The position numbers and the translations under genes were made by a program. Source: Acidimicrobiales bacterium (lineage in GTDB: Bacteria; Actinomycetota; Acidimicrobiia; Acidimicrobiales; Aldehydirespiratoraceae). From it: 64,000 nucleotides of DNA. The DNA lies in contig JAVJSI010000005.1 of assembly GCA_040219515.1 (NCBI GenBank), positions 81,243 through 145,242 on the forward strand. The letters run 5' to 3'. Below are positions 26,654 through 35,343 of this stretch, piece after piece. Position 1 is the first letter of the stretch. Each line of letters begins with the position of its first letter. The notes beneath the pieces are model-generated. The model saw only the letters and a list, made by a program, of their open reading frames with translations, was not told the DNA's origin and searched no databases.

Positions 26654-27517
26654 GTGCGTACCGCCCTACCCGACCTCAGCATCCGTCAACTCGAGTACCT
26701 GGTGGCGGTGGCCGATGGTGACAACTGGGCGGCGGCGGCGGCCGAGGTCGGCGTGAGTCCATCGGCCCTCTCCCAGGGCCTGGCCGAGCTCGAGCGACGC
26801 GTGGGCGTACCGCTCTTCGATCGCGACGGTCGCCGCCGGGTCGTGCGTCCCGGCGCGGCGGAGGTCCTCTCCCACGCCCGCCAGGTGGTGGCGCTCACCG
26901 CCGATCTCGCGAGCTGGGCCGACCGCACCCGTGCCGGCGGTTCGGGGCGACTTCGGGTGGGCATGATCGACGCCGCCGCGGTCGGTCACTTCAGCCCGCA
27001 GCTGCGGGCGTTTCGCGCCGCGCATCCCGACCTCGAACTCCTGCTGACCGTCGGGCCGTCAGGTCAGATCCTCGATGACCTCGAGTCGGGTCGCATCGAC
27101 ATCGGCGTCTGTGTCGAACCCGATCGGTCTCGGCGTGGCCTCGATGTGGTCCCGCTGCTCACGGAGGACATCGCCGTCTACTCACCCGACGGGCGTCGGC
27201 CCCGCCGTCCCGAGACATGGGGTCCGTGGGTCGTGTTCCCCGAGGGCTCGCACACCCGTGAGCTGATCCTGGCTGCCCTCCGAGAGCTCGGCGCGCCGAT
27301 CGAGATCGTCGCCGAGTCACATCAGCCGGACGTGCTGCGGGCCATGGTCGGCCTCGGGCTCGGGTGGACGGTGCTGCCCGTGATCCAGGCCGAGCAGGGC
27401 ACCGATGCCCTGGTCAACGGTCGGGTGATCGGCAGCCGCGATCTCGTGGTCGTCACCCGCTCGGGCGCACCGGCCGACCCTGCGGCTCAACTGTTGCTGG
27501 CGGCCCTGGCCGCATAG
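26654..27517 (+). CDS. LysR family transcriptional regulator
   Basis: 287 aa from GTG 26654. N-terminal helix-turn-helix LSIRQLEYLVAVADGDNWAA and VSPSALSQGLAELERRVGV PLF motif, then a periplasmic-binding-protein-like effector domain from about residue 95 (GRLRVGMIDAAAVGHFSP). Probably controls the divergent ino1 gene, itself, or both; effector unknown. Confidence 0.88.
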   Translation: MRTALPDLSIRQLEYLVAVADGDNWAAAAAEVGVSPSALSQGLAELERRVGVPLFDRDGRRRVVRPGAAEVLSHARQVVALTADLASWADRTRAGGSGRLRVGMIDAAAVGHFSPQLRAFRAAHPDLELLLTVGPSGQILDDLESGRIDIGVCVEPDRSRRGLDVVPLLTEDIAVYSPDGRRPRRPETWGPWVVFPEGSHTRELILAALRELGAPIEIVAESHQPDVLRAMVGLGLGWTVLPVIQAEQGTDALVNGRVIGSRDLVVVTRSGAPADPAAQLLLAALAA

Positions 27518-27562
27518 AGTCCGGTCGTTCCCAGTGAGACGGACCAGGTTCGGAGAGACACA

Positions 27563-28033
27563 GTGAGCAACGCAGCGAAGGCCTTCGAGGCGCTCAAGGC
27601 CCACGAAGGCGAGGACGAGGGCCACGGCGACTGGTTCGAGATCACGCAGGATCAGATCAACCAGTTCGCCGATGTCACCCACGACCACCAGTTCATCCAC
27701 ATCGATCCCGATGCGGCGGCACCGCTGTTCGGCGGCACGATCGCCCACGGGTTCCTCACGCTGTCGATGCTCGTGCACCTCACCGAGTCGATCGAGCAGG
27801 ATCTCCCGCCGCTCGCCGGCATCATGATGGGCATCAACTACGGATTCGACAAGGTGCGCTTCCTCAACCCGGTGAACTCGGGTAAGCGGGTGCGGGCCCA
27901 CAGCGTGATCAGCAAGGTCGAACTCAAGGGTGCGGCGATCAACAGCACCCGCACGATCACCGTCGAGATCGACGGCGTCGAGAAGCCGGCCCTGATGGCC
28001 GAGTGGATCGGCCGCCTGGTCTTCGACAGCTGA
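27563..28033 (+). CDS. MaoC family (R)-specific enoyl-CoA hydratase
   Basis: 156 aa, GTG start with GGAGAG upstream. Hot-dog fold with the hydratase motif FADVTHDHQFIHIDPDAA (catalytic Asp and His) and FGGTIAHGFLTLSM. Acts on enoyl-CoA thioesters in fatty-acid or sterol side-chain oxidation. It precedes an unknown two-repeat protein on the same strand. Confidence 0.9.
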   Translation: MSNAAKAFEALKAHEGEDEGHGDWFEITQDQINQFADVTHDHQFIHIDPDAAAPLFGGTIAHGFLTLSMLVHLTESIEQDLPPLAGIMMGINYGFDKVRFLNPVNSGKRVRAHSVISKVELKGAAINSTRTITVEIDGVEKPALMAEWIGRLVFDS

Positions 28034-28071
28034 CAACGACGCACACGACAGCAGAAACAGGACAGGCAACG

Positions 28072-28875
28072 ATGAACGATTACCCGATTCGCGTCGGCTC
28101 GATGCTCTTCACCATGGTGGACCCCGAGAAGGGCCACGAGGTGGAGTACAACCGTTGGTACGAGCGCGACCACTTCTATGCCGGTTGCATGATCGGCCCA
28201 CAGCTCTTCGCCGGCAAGCGGTGGGTGGCCACGAAGGAGCTGAAGGATCTCCGGTTCCCCCGGGGCGACACCGCAATGGCCGCACCGGTCGAGAAGGGCT
28301 CCTACCTCGCCATCTACTGGGTGCTCGAGGGCAAGCACGACGAGCACTTCCAGTGGGCCCGTGATCAGGTGGTGTGGCTCTATGCGAACGGCCGCGGCTT
28401 CCCCAACCGACACCACGCCCACACGGTGCTGCTCGAGAAGCCGTCGTCGCACTATCGCGACGCCGACCCGGTGCCGATCGAGCTGGCCCTCGACCACCCC
28501 TACAAGGGACTCGCCGTGCTCACGGTCGACCCGGCCGAGGGCGTCTCCGACGAGCAGCTCAAGGCGTATCTGTCCGAAACGGCGCTGCCCGCGCTCATGA
28601 ACGGATCCGGAGTGGCCAGTCTTGCGTCATGGCACTACCAGCCCACCGGTTCGGGCGACACCGACGGCGCACCGATGGATCTCGGCGTGCCCGCCGGCCC
28701 GGTCGAGCGCAACGTGCAGCTCTTCTTCCTCGACGAGGAGCCGACTGCGGTCTGGGATCGGTTCCACGCCTACGCCGACGCGCTGGCCGAGAGTGGGATG
28801 GGCACCGTGACCTTCGCCGCGCCGTTCCTGCCGACGATCGTGGGAACCGACACCTACACCGACCAGCTCTGGTGA
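28072..28875 (+). CDS. Conserved protein with two dimeric alpha/beta-barrel-like halves
   Basis: 267 aa from ATG 28072. Each half suggests a ferredoxin-like (EthD/Dabb-type) domain: residues about 5-120 (VDPEKGHEVEYNRWYERDHF, the EYNRWYE pattern typical of such enzymes) and about 140-267. I do not recognise a specific family. Proteins of this shape often sit beside CoA-ester or aromatic degradation genes, as here. The stop overlaps the next start by 4 nt. Confidence 0.65.
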   Translation: MNDYPIRVGSMLFTMVDPEKGHEVEYNRWYERDHFYAGCMIGPQLFAGKRWVATKELKDLRFPRGDTAMAAPVEKGSYLAIYWVLEGKHDEHFQWARDQVVWLYANGRGFPNRHHAHTVLLEKPSSHYRDADPVPIELALDHPYKGLAVLTVDPAEGVSDEQLKAYLSETALPALMNGSGVASLASWHYQPTGSGDTDGAPMDLGVPAGPVERNVQLFFLDEEPTAVWDRFHAYADALAESGMGTVTFAAPFLPTIVGTDTYTDQLW

Positions 28876-30428
28876 ACGCGCGGGTCGCCGCCCTGTTCGT
28901 GGCGGCGACCCTGCTCGCGTCGGCCTGCGGCGACGCCGAGAGCTCACCGCCGTTGTTGGTCACGACCACGACGTCAACCCCAACGACGCCCCCCGAGTCG
29001 ACGACGCCCCCGGTCGCCGGCGGGTCGGTGCGACCGGTGGAGCAGGTCGACTGTCCGGCTGCACTCGAACGCAGCAACGGGGGCGCGCTGGCGTGTGGCA
29101 TCGTCACGGTGCCGATCGACCGCGACGACCCGTCACTCGGCGCCACCTCGATCACCGTGGCCACCCTGGCGGGGACCGACGAAGAGACCACGACGCCGCT
29201 CGCGGTGCTGCAGGGAGGCCCCGGTGGCGCCAGCACGGGCCTGGGCGCCTGGCTCCCGCAGCAGGCGTTCACCCAGGTGTTCGTAGACCAGCGGGGAACC
29301 GGCTTCGCGGGGCCGGACTTCGACTGCCCTGAGGTCGACGAGGCAATCCTCGCGACCCTGACGGTCGACTCCCTGACGGCGATCGACGTTGCGGATGCGG
29401 CCTACGACGAGTGTGCGCGCCGCCTCGGTGACGACGTCGTTCTCGCCCACACCGACAGCGTCGCCCACGCGGCCGATGTGGTCGACGTGATGGCCTCCCT
29501 CGGCTACGCCGAATGGGTGGTCTACGGCGTGAGCTACGGGTCGACGATAGGGCTCGAGGTACTCCGGAGTGGCCCGCCGGGTCTCGTCGGCGCCGTGCTC
29601 GACGGGGTGTATCCGACCGACCTGGACACCGATGCCGGTGTGGTGACGTCGGCCGAGCGCGCGGTGGACCAGATCGACGCGGCGTGCGCAGCGGACCCGT
29701 CGTGTGCCGCGTTCGTCGCTCCGGATGGCTTCCGCGACGTCCTCGAACGGGTGATGGCCGATCTGGCCGTCTCGCCGATGAGCATCCCGGTGGGCACCGA
29801 CGAGATCGGTGCCGCGACCACGGACGGCGAGATCGAAGTGGTGCTCGACGGCGCCCGCGTCGCCGAGCTCTCGTTCCTGCTGATGTACCACGAGTCGCTC
29901 CTGCGATTCCTGCCGGCCGTCGTCAACGACCTCGACCAACGCAACGAGGCTGCGGCCGATTGGCTGGTCCGGACCGGCGCTCGCCAGATCGTCTCGTCAC
30001 AGGCGGCCAATGACGAGGGCACCTACTTCGGCGTGCAATGCCACGATCGCCTTCCGTTCACCGACGGACCCGGAGACGATCTCCCGGCATTCGGCGCAGC
30101 GGTGGCTGCGGTCTCGCTCGCACGCCTCTGCGCGGGCTGGGACCGCGAACCGGCGCCGCCGTCGGCGGACGACGCCGTCCGCAGTGCAACACCGACGCTG
30201 TTGCTCTCGGGTGAGTTCGACCCGATCACGCCTCCGGCCTACGCGACGGATGTCGCACGCGGGCTCGGTCGATCGATCGAGGTGGTGCAGGGCGGACGAG
30301 GCCACGGCATCTGGTACGGCAGCGACTGCATCGCGAGCATCGTCGAACGGTTCACCGCCGACCCCGATGCCGTGCTCGACACGGCGTGTGCCGACACGCC
30401 CGTCGAGATCGAATGGGCAGCGCCCTGA
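28872..30428 (+). CDS. Secreted alpha/beta hydrolase lipoprotein, TAP-like (peptidase S33 type)
   Basis: 518 aa, GTG start overlapping the previous stop. Lipobox in LFVAATLLASAC, Thr/Pro-rich linker (residues about 30-55), then an alpha/beta hydrolase: LQGGPGGAS, VDQRGTGFA, the nucleophile in YGVSYGSTIGL, and a C-terminal TAP-like lid and acid/histidine region (LLSGEFDPITPP, GGRGHGIWYG). Likely an extracytoplasmic tripeptidyl- or proline-iminopeptidase-like enzyme. Confidence 0.85.
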   Translation: MNARVAALFVAATLLASACGDAESSPPLLVTTTTSTPTTPPESTTPPVAGGSVRPVEQVDCPAALERSNGGALACGIVTVPIDRDDPSLGATSITVATLAGTDEETTTPLAVLQGGPGGASTGLGAWLPQQAFTQVFVDQRGTGFAGPDFDCPEVDEAILATLTVDSLTAIDVADAAYDECARRLGDDVVLAHTDSVAHAADVVDVMASLGYAEWVVYGVSYGSTIGLEVLRSGPPGLVGAVLDGVYPTDLDTDAGVVTSAERAVDQIDAACAADPSCAAFVAPDGFRDVLERVMADLAVSPMSIPVGTDEIGAATTDGEIEVVLDGARVAELSFLLMYHESLLRFLPAVVNDLDQRNEAAADWLVRTGARQIVSSQAANDEGTYFGVQCHDRLPFTDGPGDDLPAFGAAVAAVSLARLCAGWDREPAPPSADDAVRSATPTLLLSGEFDPITPPAYATDVARGLGRSIEVVQGGRGHGIWYGSDCIASIVERFTADPDAVLDTACADTPVEIEWAAP

Positions 30429-30448
30429 GGGCATGGCAGGATCGCCCC

Positions 30449-31237
30449 ATGATTCTCGACGGCAAGACGGTAATGGTCATCGGTGTGGGGCCCGGGCTCG
30501 GCTACTCCTGTGCCGCAGCTGCCTTTCGCGACGGCGCGAACGTGGTGATCGTGGCACGCAACGAGGAACGCCTCATCGCCGCCGCCGACGCACTCGACCC
30601 GAGCGGCGACCGCGTGGCGGCCGCCTCGGCCGACATCATGGACCAGGCTTCGCTCGAGGCCGCGGTCGCTGTGGCGACCGACCGGTTCGGCGGGCTCGAT
30701 GCCGTCATCAACGTCGCCGCGCTCGACACCGCACACGCCCCGTTCACCGAACTGGACGACTCCACGCTGCTAAAGAACCTCGAAGTCAACGTGCTCGGCG
30801 CTGTGCATGTGGTGCGCGCCGTCACGCCGGCGTTCGAGGCGCGAGGGGGTGGCTCGGTGGTGCTGATCGGCTCGCAAGCGTCGCTCAAACCCGTCGATCT
30901 CATGCCCCAGTCGGCCTACGCGTCGGCGAAGTCGGCGCTGCTCGCGATGGCCCGCGACATGGCCGCCGAGCTCGGTCCGCGGGGCATCCGGGTCAACACG
31001 GTCATCCCGACGTGGATGTGGGGACCCAACGTGAAGATGTACTGCGAGTGGCAGGCCGGCGAGCGCGGCTGCACCGCCGAGGACATCCGCGACGAGATCG
31101 CGCAGGGAATGGCCCTTCGCAAGATGCCGACCGACGCGGACGTCGCCGAAAGCGCAGTGTTCTTCGCGAGCGATCGAGCCAGCATGATCACCGGTCAGCG
31201 GCTGCTGGTGAACGCCGGCGAGTTCTACGACACGTGA
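30449..31237 (+). CDS. Short-chain dehydrogenase/reductase (SDR)
   Basis: 262 aa from ATG 30449. Classical SDR: nucleotide-binding VIGVGPGLGYSCA, NVAALD (in place of NNAG), serine in VLIGSQAS and YASAK with the catalytic Tyr and Lys. NAD(P)-dependent oxidoreductase of unknown substrate. The stop overlaps the Nudix gene start (GTGA). Confidence 0.88.
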   Translation: MILDGKTVMVIGVGPGLGYSCAAAAFRDGANVVIVARNEERLIAAADALDPSGDRVAAASADIMDQASLEAAVAVATDRFGGLDAVINVAALDTAHAPFTELDDSTLLKNLEVNVLGAVHVVRAVTPAFEARGGGSVVLIGSQASLKPVDLMPQSAYASAKSALLAMARDMAAELGPRGIRVNTVIPTWMWGPNVKMYCEWQAGERGCTAEDIRDEIAQGMALRKMPTDADVAESAVFFASDRASMITGQRLLVNAGEFYDT

Positions 31238-31833
31238 GTGTGCCGGTCGTTCCGGCGGCCTCGGTGCTGATCGTCGACGACCGTCCCGACCTCCACGTGG
31301 TGATCGGTCGGCGGCGCCCCGGGTCGATCTTCGTCGGCGGTCTCATCGTGTTTCCGGGCGGTGGGGTCGACCCCGAAGATCGCAACTCGGCAGCGCGTCG
31401 GCGGGTTCCCGCCGGCGTGGTGCCGGAACTGGGCCGCAAGGAAGGGGCGGCGTTTCTCCACGCCGCCATTCGGGAGACGCAGGAGGAGGTCGGCCTCGAC
31501 ATCGCCGGTCCGCACCCGGTCGAGCCCGGCGACTTCCCCCATGTCGGTCACTGGATCACGCCTGTGGAAGCCCCCCGCCGGTACGACACGCACTTCTTTC
31601 TGGCCCGCCATCGCGGTGGCGCGGTGGTCGCGGACCAGGAAGAACTCACCGACGCCTGGTGGGAACGGCCGGCCGACGCCCTGCGAAAGATCGACGGCGG
31701 CGAGCTCGAAGCGATTCTTCCGACCATCGAATTCCTGCGGTCATTGTCGGCATATCGCAACGTGAGCGACGCATTCGCCGGTGCCGCTTGTGGAGAACGA
31801 CGGGACCATACGAACGGCTGGACCAGCTTCTGA
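31234..31833 (+). CDS. Nudix hydrolase, long-box (RNA_PP/NUDT19-like) type
   Basis: 199 aa, GTG 31234 overlapping the SDR stop. FPGGGVDPED is the glycine-rich start of the Nudix box and AAIRETQEEVGLD the catalytic REXXEE half; they are separated by an insertion of about 30 residues, as in NUDT7/NUDT19-like CoA diphosphatases. A role in CoA-ester or CoA hydrolysis is possible given the neighbours. The C-terminus is followed by an unusually A/T-rich stretch. Confidence 0.82.
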   Translation: MSVPVVPAASVLIVDDRPDLHVVIGRRRPGSIFVGGLIVFPGGGVDPEDRNSAARRRVPAGVVPELGRKEGAAFLHAAIRETQEEVGLDIAGPHPVEPGDFPHVGHWITPVEAPRRYDTHFFLARHRGGAVVADQEELTDAWWERPADALRKIDGGELEAILPTIEFLRSLSAYRNVSDAFAGAACGERRDHTNGWTSF

Positions 31834-31897
31834 TATCGGCTATCCGGAGGGTTTTCCCCAGAAGTTTGCCGTTGTGTTGCAATTCGTTTGCCGAGCA

Positions 31898-31928
31898 TTG
31901 GGAAATTCTGCAGGTCATGCAGTAAGGT
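31898..31928 (+). promoter_or_regulatory. Putative promoter of structured RNA / aquaporin leader
   Basis: TTGGGA at 31898-31903 and TAAGGT at 31923-31928 are separated by 19 bp inside a locally A/T-rich segment (about 31835-31925) that contrasts with the 70% G+C surroundings. Placement directly upstream of a hairpin series and terminator fits an RNA start near 31935. Confidence 0.4.
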
Positions 31929-31934
31929 CGCCGT

Positions 31935-32056
31935 GGGTTGGATGTCGAACGGATGCAGGGCCGAACGACATCGATCCGGGAGCGCGAGCTCCCGTCCCCC
32001 TCCAGGGAAACTGGGGCCCGGTCGACGGCACACGCCGACCGGGCCCGAGCCTTTTT
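31935..32056 (+). ncRNA. Candidate structured leader or small RNA upstream of aquaporin
   Basis: Visible elements in order: stem GATGTCG/CGACATC (31941-31947 with 31966-31972); a perfect hairpin CGGGAGC-GCGA-GCTCCCG with a GNRA tetraloop (31977-31994); CCAG/CTGG closing a GGAAA loop (32002-32014); and an intrinsic terminator (32014-32056). About 120 nt from the putative promoter to the T run. It ends 32 nt before the aquaporin ATG, so it is either a riboswitch-like attenuator for that gene or a stand-alone small RNA. I compared it from memory with c-di-AMP, cobalamin, guanidine, 6S and SRP RNA signatures and found no match. The reading frame through it (from 31888) is not credible as coding. 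Confidence 0.45.
32014..32056 (+). terminator. Intrinsic terminator before aquaporin gene
   Basis: GGGCCCGGTCG (32014-32024) and CGACCGGGCCC (32036-32046) form an 11-bp stem, followed by GAGCC and TTTTT (32052-32056). It is the only textbook intrinsic terminator seen in the window and lies upstream of the aquaporin start, not downstream of a gene. Confidence 0.75.
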
Positions 32057-32088
32057 GTCGCCCCCCAGACTCGAGGAACGGCCACCGG

Positions 32089-32763
32089 ATGTCCACTGAC
32101 GCGAGCAGCGCCGATCGGGGCCGCCGATACCTCGCCGAGTTCATCGGGACGGCGTTCCTGCTCATCGGCGTGATCGGCTCCGGCATCATGGCGCAGAACC
32201 TCATCGAGACCGATGTCGGCATGCAACTACTGGCCAACGCGGCAGCGACCGTCGGCGTGCTCTACGCGATCATCTTGATGTTCGGGCCGGTGAGCGGCGG
32301 CCACTTCAACCCGGCGGTCACGATCGCCGATGCATGGCTCGGCAACCGGGCGTGGTCCGACGTCGGCCCCTACGCCGTTGCGCAGATTGCCGGCGGCGCG
32401 CTCGGCACTGTGCTCGCCAATCTGATGTTCGATCTCCCGGCCGTCGATCTCAGTCACCAGGACAGGGGCGCGGCGCACCTGTGGCTCGGTGAGGTGGTCG
32501 CCACGTTCGGACTCGTGCTGCTGATCTTCGCGCTCGTGCGGACCGGCCGCGCACACTTGGCTGCGGGGGCGGTCGCGGCCTACATCGGCGGGGCCTACTG
32601 GTTCACCTCGTCGACGTCGTTCGCCAACCCGGCCGTGAGCGTCACCCGCACACTGTCCGACACCTTCGCCGGGATCGAACCGGCATCGGCACCGATGTTC
32701 ATCGTGATGCAGCTGCTCGGAATGGCCTTGGCGGTGGCGGCAGTGCGAGTCTTGTACCCGTGA
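32089..32763 (+). CDS. MIP family aquaporin, AqpS-like
   Basis: 224 aa from ATG 32089 (AGGAA about 10 nt upstream). Six hydrophobic segments with the two half-helix motifs FNPAVTIAD (about residue 68) and FANPAVSVTRTLSDTF (about 185). The second matches the aquaporin type often found in arsenic-resistance operons (YWFTSSTSFANPA). No ars genes are visible here. Transports water, glycerol or uncharged metalloid acids. It overlaps the amidohydrolase start by 4 nt (GTGA). Confidence 0.88.
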   Translation: MSTDASSADRGRRYLAEFIGTAFLLIGVIGSGIMAQNLIETDVGMQLLANAAATVGVLYAIILMFGPVSGGHFNPAVTIADAWLGNRAWSDVGPYAVAQIAGGALGTVLANLMFDLPAVDLSHQDRGAAHLWLGEVVATFGLVLLIFALVRTGRAHLAAGAVAAYIGGAYWFTSSTSFANPAVSVTRTLSDTFAGIEPASAPMFIVMQLLGMALAVAAVRVLYP

Positions 32764-33941
32764 CTGCCACCGAGACCAGCCCCGACCTCTTCGAGCGCTT
32801 CGAGGTCATCGACGTCGACACCCACGTGACCGAACCTCCCGACGTGTGGACCGCTCGCACGCCGACCGCGATGCACGATCGCGTGCCCCACATCGAACGC
32901 ATCGACGGCAACGACGTCTGGATGTGCGACGGCGAACGGATGGGACACCCCGGCTACTACTCGATGGCCGGATTCGACGGGATCATGCCGCTGAAGGTCC
33001 CCGCGACCTTCGACGAGATCGATCCGGCGATGTACGACCCTCATGCCCGCCTGAAGTTCATGGACGAGCAGGGCATCCGGGCGCAGGTGCTCTACCCGAA
33101 CGTCGGCGGCTTCGGCAATGCCTACTTCATGAAGCTGGGTGACCCCGATGTGGTTCGTGCCTGTGTGCGGGCGTTCAACGACTGGATCACCGATTTCACC
33201 TCGGCGGACCCGAACCGCCTGATCGGCGTCACCGCCGTACCGTTCTGGGACATGGACTTCGCCCTCGAGGAGATCGAGCGAGGCATCGAGGCCGGACACC
33301 GGGCCATCAACTTCTGCAATCAGCCCCAGGACCACGGCATCGCCCCGCTGGCGTCGACGCACTGGGATCCGATCTGGACGGCTGCGCAGGAGGCGGGCAT
33401 CTCGGTGAGCTTCCACGTCGGCGGCGGCTCGATGGGCACGCAGTTCCAGGACACCGCCGACATGGGCTGGATGACCAACTTCGCCAAGGTGTCGTCGCTC
33501 ATCTTCCTCGACAACATGCGCTGCATCGCCGACCTGCTCTTCGGCGGAGTGTGTCACCGCTTCCCCGACCTGAAGCTCGTCTCGGTCGAGTCGGGTGCGG
33601 GCTGGATCCCGGGGGCCATGGAGTCGTTCGACTGGCAGTGGCAGAACGGCGGCGTGCGCCGTGAGCACCCCGAATACGATCTGCTGCCGTCGGAGTACTT
33701 CCGTCGCCAGATCTACGGCTGTTTCTGGTTCGAGCAGGAGGCGGCCCGGTTCGCGATCGATCGGTTCCCCGACAACATCATGTTCGAGACCGACTATCCG
33801 CACCCGACCTGCCAGCATCCCGGACCGGCCACTCCCGCCCAGTTCCCCCGCGACTACGCGACCGGCGCCTTCTCGTCACTCGACGACACCGTCCTGCAAA
33901 AGGTCTTCCACGACACCGCCGCATCCCTCTACGGCCTCTAA
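32760..33941 (+). CDS. Amidohydrolase family 2 (ACMSD-like) protein
   Basis: 393 aa, GTG start overlapping the aquaporin stop. TIM-barrel amidohydrolase: metal motif VIDVDTHVTEP at the N-terminus (a DxH variant), FHVGGGSMG mid-barrel histidine, and ETDYPHPTCQHPG with the catalytic Asp. Members are decarboxylases or hydrolases of aromatic and CoA-linked acids. Related in layout to the gene at 38190. Confidence 0.85.
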   Translation: MTATETSPDLFERFEVIDVDTHVTEPPDVWTARTPTAMHDRVPHIERIDGNDVWMCDGERMGHPGYYSMAGFDGIMPLKVPATFDEIDPAMYDPHARLKFMDEQGIRAQVLYPNVGGFGNAYFMKLGDPDVVRACVRAFNDWITDFTSADPNRLIGVTAVPFWDMDFALEEIERGIEAGHRAINFCNQPQDHGIAPLASTHWDPIWTAAQEAGISVSFHVGGGSMGTQFQDTADMGWMTNFAKVSSLIFLDNMRCIADLLFGGVCHRFPDLKLVSVESGAGWIPGAMESFDWQWQNGGVRREHPEYDLLPSEYFRRQIYGCFWFEQEAARFAIDRFPDNIMFETDYPHPTCQHPGPATPAQFPRDYATGAFSSLDDTVLQKVFHDTAASLYGL

Positions 33942-33978
33942 CCGTTGCCTCCGGGACTTCGGCGCAGCCGACCTCTGA

Positions 33979-34073
33979 GCAACGCGTCGCGTTGCCGGTG
34001 TCAAGACCCCCGTTGCGGTTCGACGGCGGCCGATGAGCCAACTGCAACGGGGGTCTGACCCCTATTGCAACGG
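33979..34073. repeat. Cluster of inverted repeats (REP-like)
   Basis: GCAACGCG/CGCGTTGC at 33979-33995; AGACCCCCGTTGC (34004-34016) with its exact complement at 34044-34056; GGGGTCTGACCCC at 34050-34062; and a third copy of GCAACGGG at 34066-34073 that supplies the last codons of the convergent M20 gene. It lies between convergent genes; possibly a REP-type element and/or bidirectional terminator. Confidence 0.55.
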
Positions 34074-35279
34074 GCGGGCGAGGGCGGCGAGGGCGGTGGC
34101 GGCGTGGATGGCGATGCCGTTCGCCATGGCCGGTTCGTGCAGCAGCATCTTGTTGCTGTGGCAGGCCGGCGCTTCGAGGGCATTGTCGATGTGATCGGGG
34201 CAGACGCCGAGAAGGCTCATTGCCCCGGGGACCTTCTCGAGCAGATAGCTGAAGTCCTCGGCCCCCATGACCGGAAACGGCAGCTCGAGGAAGCGCCGCT
34301 CGCCGAGCACCGACCCGGTGACGTCCTTGACGAGATCGACCGCCCTGGCATCGTTCACGGTGACCGGGTAGCCCAGGGTGATGTTCACCTCGGCGGTGGC
34401 GTTGAACGTGGCCGCCACACTGTGGGCGACGCGATCGAGGGCGAGATGGACCTGATCACGGGTATGGGGCGCCATGCTCCGGATCGTGCCGGCGAGGTGG
34501 GCCTTCTCCGGAATCACGTTGGTCGTGGTGCCCGCCTCGATCTGGGTGACCGTCACTATGGCCGGTTCGAAGGCATGGATCTCACGGGTGACCATGGTCT
34601 GGATGGCGGTGACGATGTGGGCCGCGATGGTGACCGGATCGGTGGTGAAGTGCGGGGTCGACGCGTGGCCGCCGGCGCCGTTGACCGTGATGCGGAACTC
34701 GTCGGCCGCGGCCATGATGGCCCCGGCGCGACCGGCGATGAAGCCGCTGGGGCAGTTCGGCGTGATGTGCAGCGCGTAGGCCTCGTCCACTCCGTCGAGC
34801 ACGCCTTCCTCGATCATCATCGCCGCGCCGCCCATGCCCTCCTCGCCGGGCTGGAACATGAACCGCACTGTCCCCGCGAATTCCTCGCGTCGAGCGACCA
34901 GCAGTCGGGCAGCGCCGACGAGCATCGCCGTGTGGGCGTCGTGCCCGCACGCGTGGGCGCGTCCGTCGATCTGGCTCTTGAACTCGAGCTCGGTGTCCTC
35001 GGTCATCGGAAGGGCATCGGTGTCGGCTCGCAGGAGCACGGTTGGTCCGTCGGTCGCTCCGTGCAGGTCAGCCCACAGCGATGTGATCGCCCCGTCGCCC
35101 CGGTGGACGTCGAGCGGCAGGTCGGCGAGGGCGTCGCCGACTCGCCCGATGGTGATCGGATTCGCGATACCGAGCTCCGGCTCGCGATGGATCGCCCGCC
35201 GGAGGTCGATCACGGCGCCCAAGCCGGACGCGGCGTCCTCTCGAATCGCCGCACCCGCCAACTCATCGATCATCGCCAT
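34062..35279 (-). CDS. M20 family (M20D) amidohydrolase/peptidase
   Basis: 405 aa, ATG 35279 (a second ATG two codons in). Zinc-binding motifs: RADTDALPMTED, ACGHDAHTAMLVGAARLL, FQPGEEGMGGAAMMIEEG; dimerisation domain about 180-290 (NGAGGHAS). Similar to IAA-amino acid hydrolases, hippurate hydrolases and N-acyl-amino-acid amidohydrolases. TAGGCT 6 nt before the start suggests a leaderless mRNA. The C-terminal codons fall in a repeat. Confidence 0.88.
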   Translation of the reverse strand: MAMIDELAGAAIREDAASGLGAVIDLRRAIHREPELGIANPITIGRVGDALADLPLDVHRGDGAITSLWADLHGATDGPTVLLRADTDALPMTEDTELEFKSQIDGRAHACGHDAHTAMLVGAARLLVARREEFAGTVRFMFQPGEEGMGGAAMMIEEGVLDGVDEAYALHITPNCPSGFIAGRAGAIMAAADEFRITVNGAGGHASTPHFTTDPVTIAAHIVTAIQTMVTREIHAFEPAIVTVTQIEAGTTTNVIPEKAHLAGTIRSMAPHTRDQVHLALDRVAHSVAATFNATAEVNITLGYPVTVNDARAVDLVKDVTGSVLGERRFLELPFPVMGAEDFSYLLEKVPGAMSLLGVCPDHIDNALEAPACHSNKMLLHEPAMANGIAIHAATALAALARPLQ

Positions 35280-35285
35280 CCTCCG

Positions 35286-35291
35286 AGCCTA
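35286..35291 (-). promoter_or_regulatory. -10-like TAGGCT close to start, minus strand
   Basis: On the minus strand TAGGCT (35291-35286) ends 6 nt before the ATG at 35279. Confidence 0.35.
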
Positions 35292-35343
35292 GGTCAGCGG
35301 GAAGTACTGCACCGGCGAAGTACGGCACCGGCGGAGTGAGGGA

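Noticed and set aside
31935..32056. c-di-AMP (ydaO), cobalamin or guanidine riboswitch, or 4.5S/6S RNA, as identity of the structured RNA
   Set aside because: The conserved single-stranded motifs of these classes, as I remember them, are not present; only generic hairpins and a terminator are seen.
31888..32088. N-terminal extension of the aquaporin to 31888
   Set aside because: The extension is Arg/Pro/Ser-rich, unlike any aquaporin, and overlaps the hairpins and intrinsic terminator; ATG 32089 begins just before the first helix.
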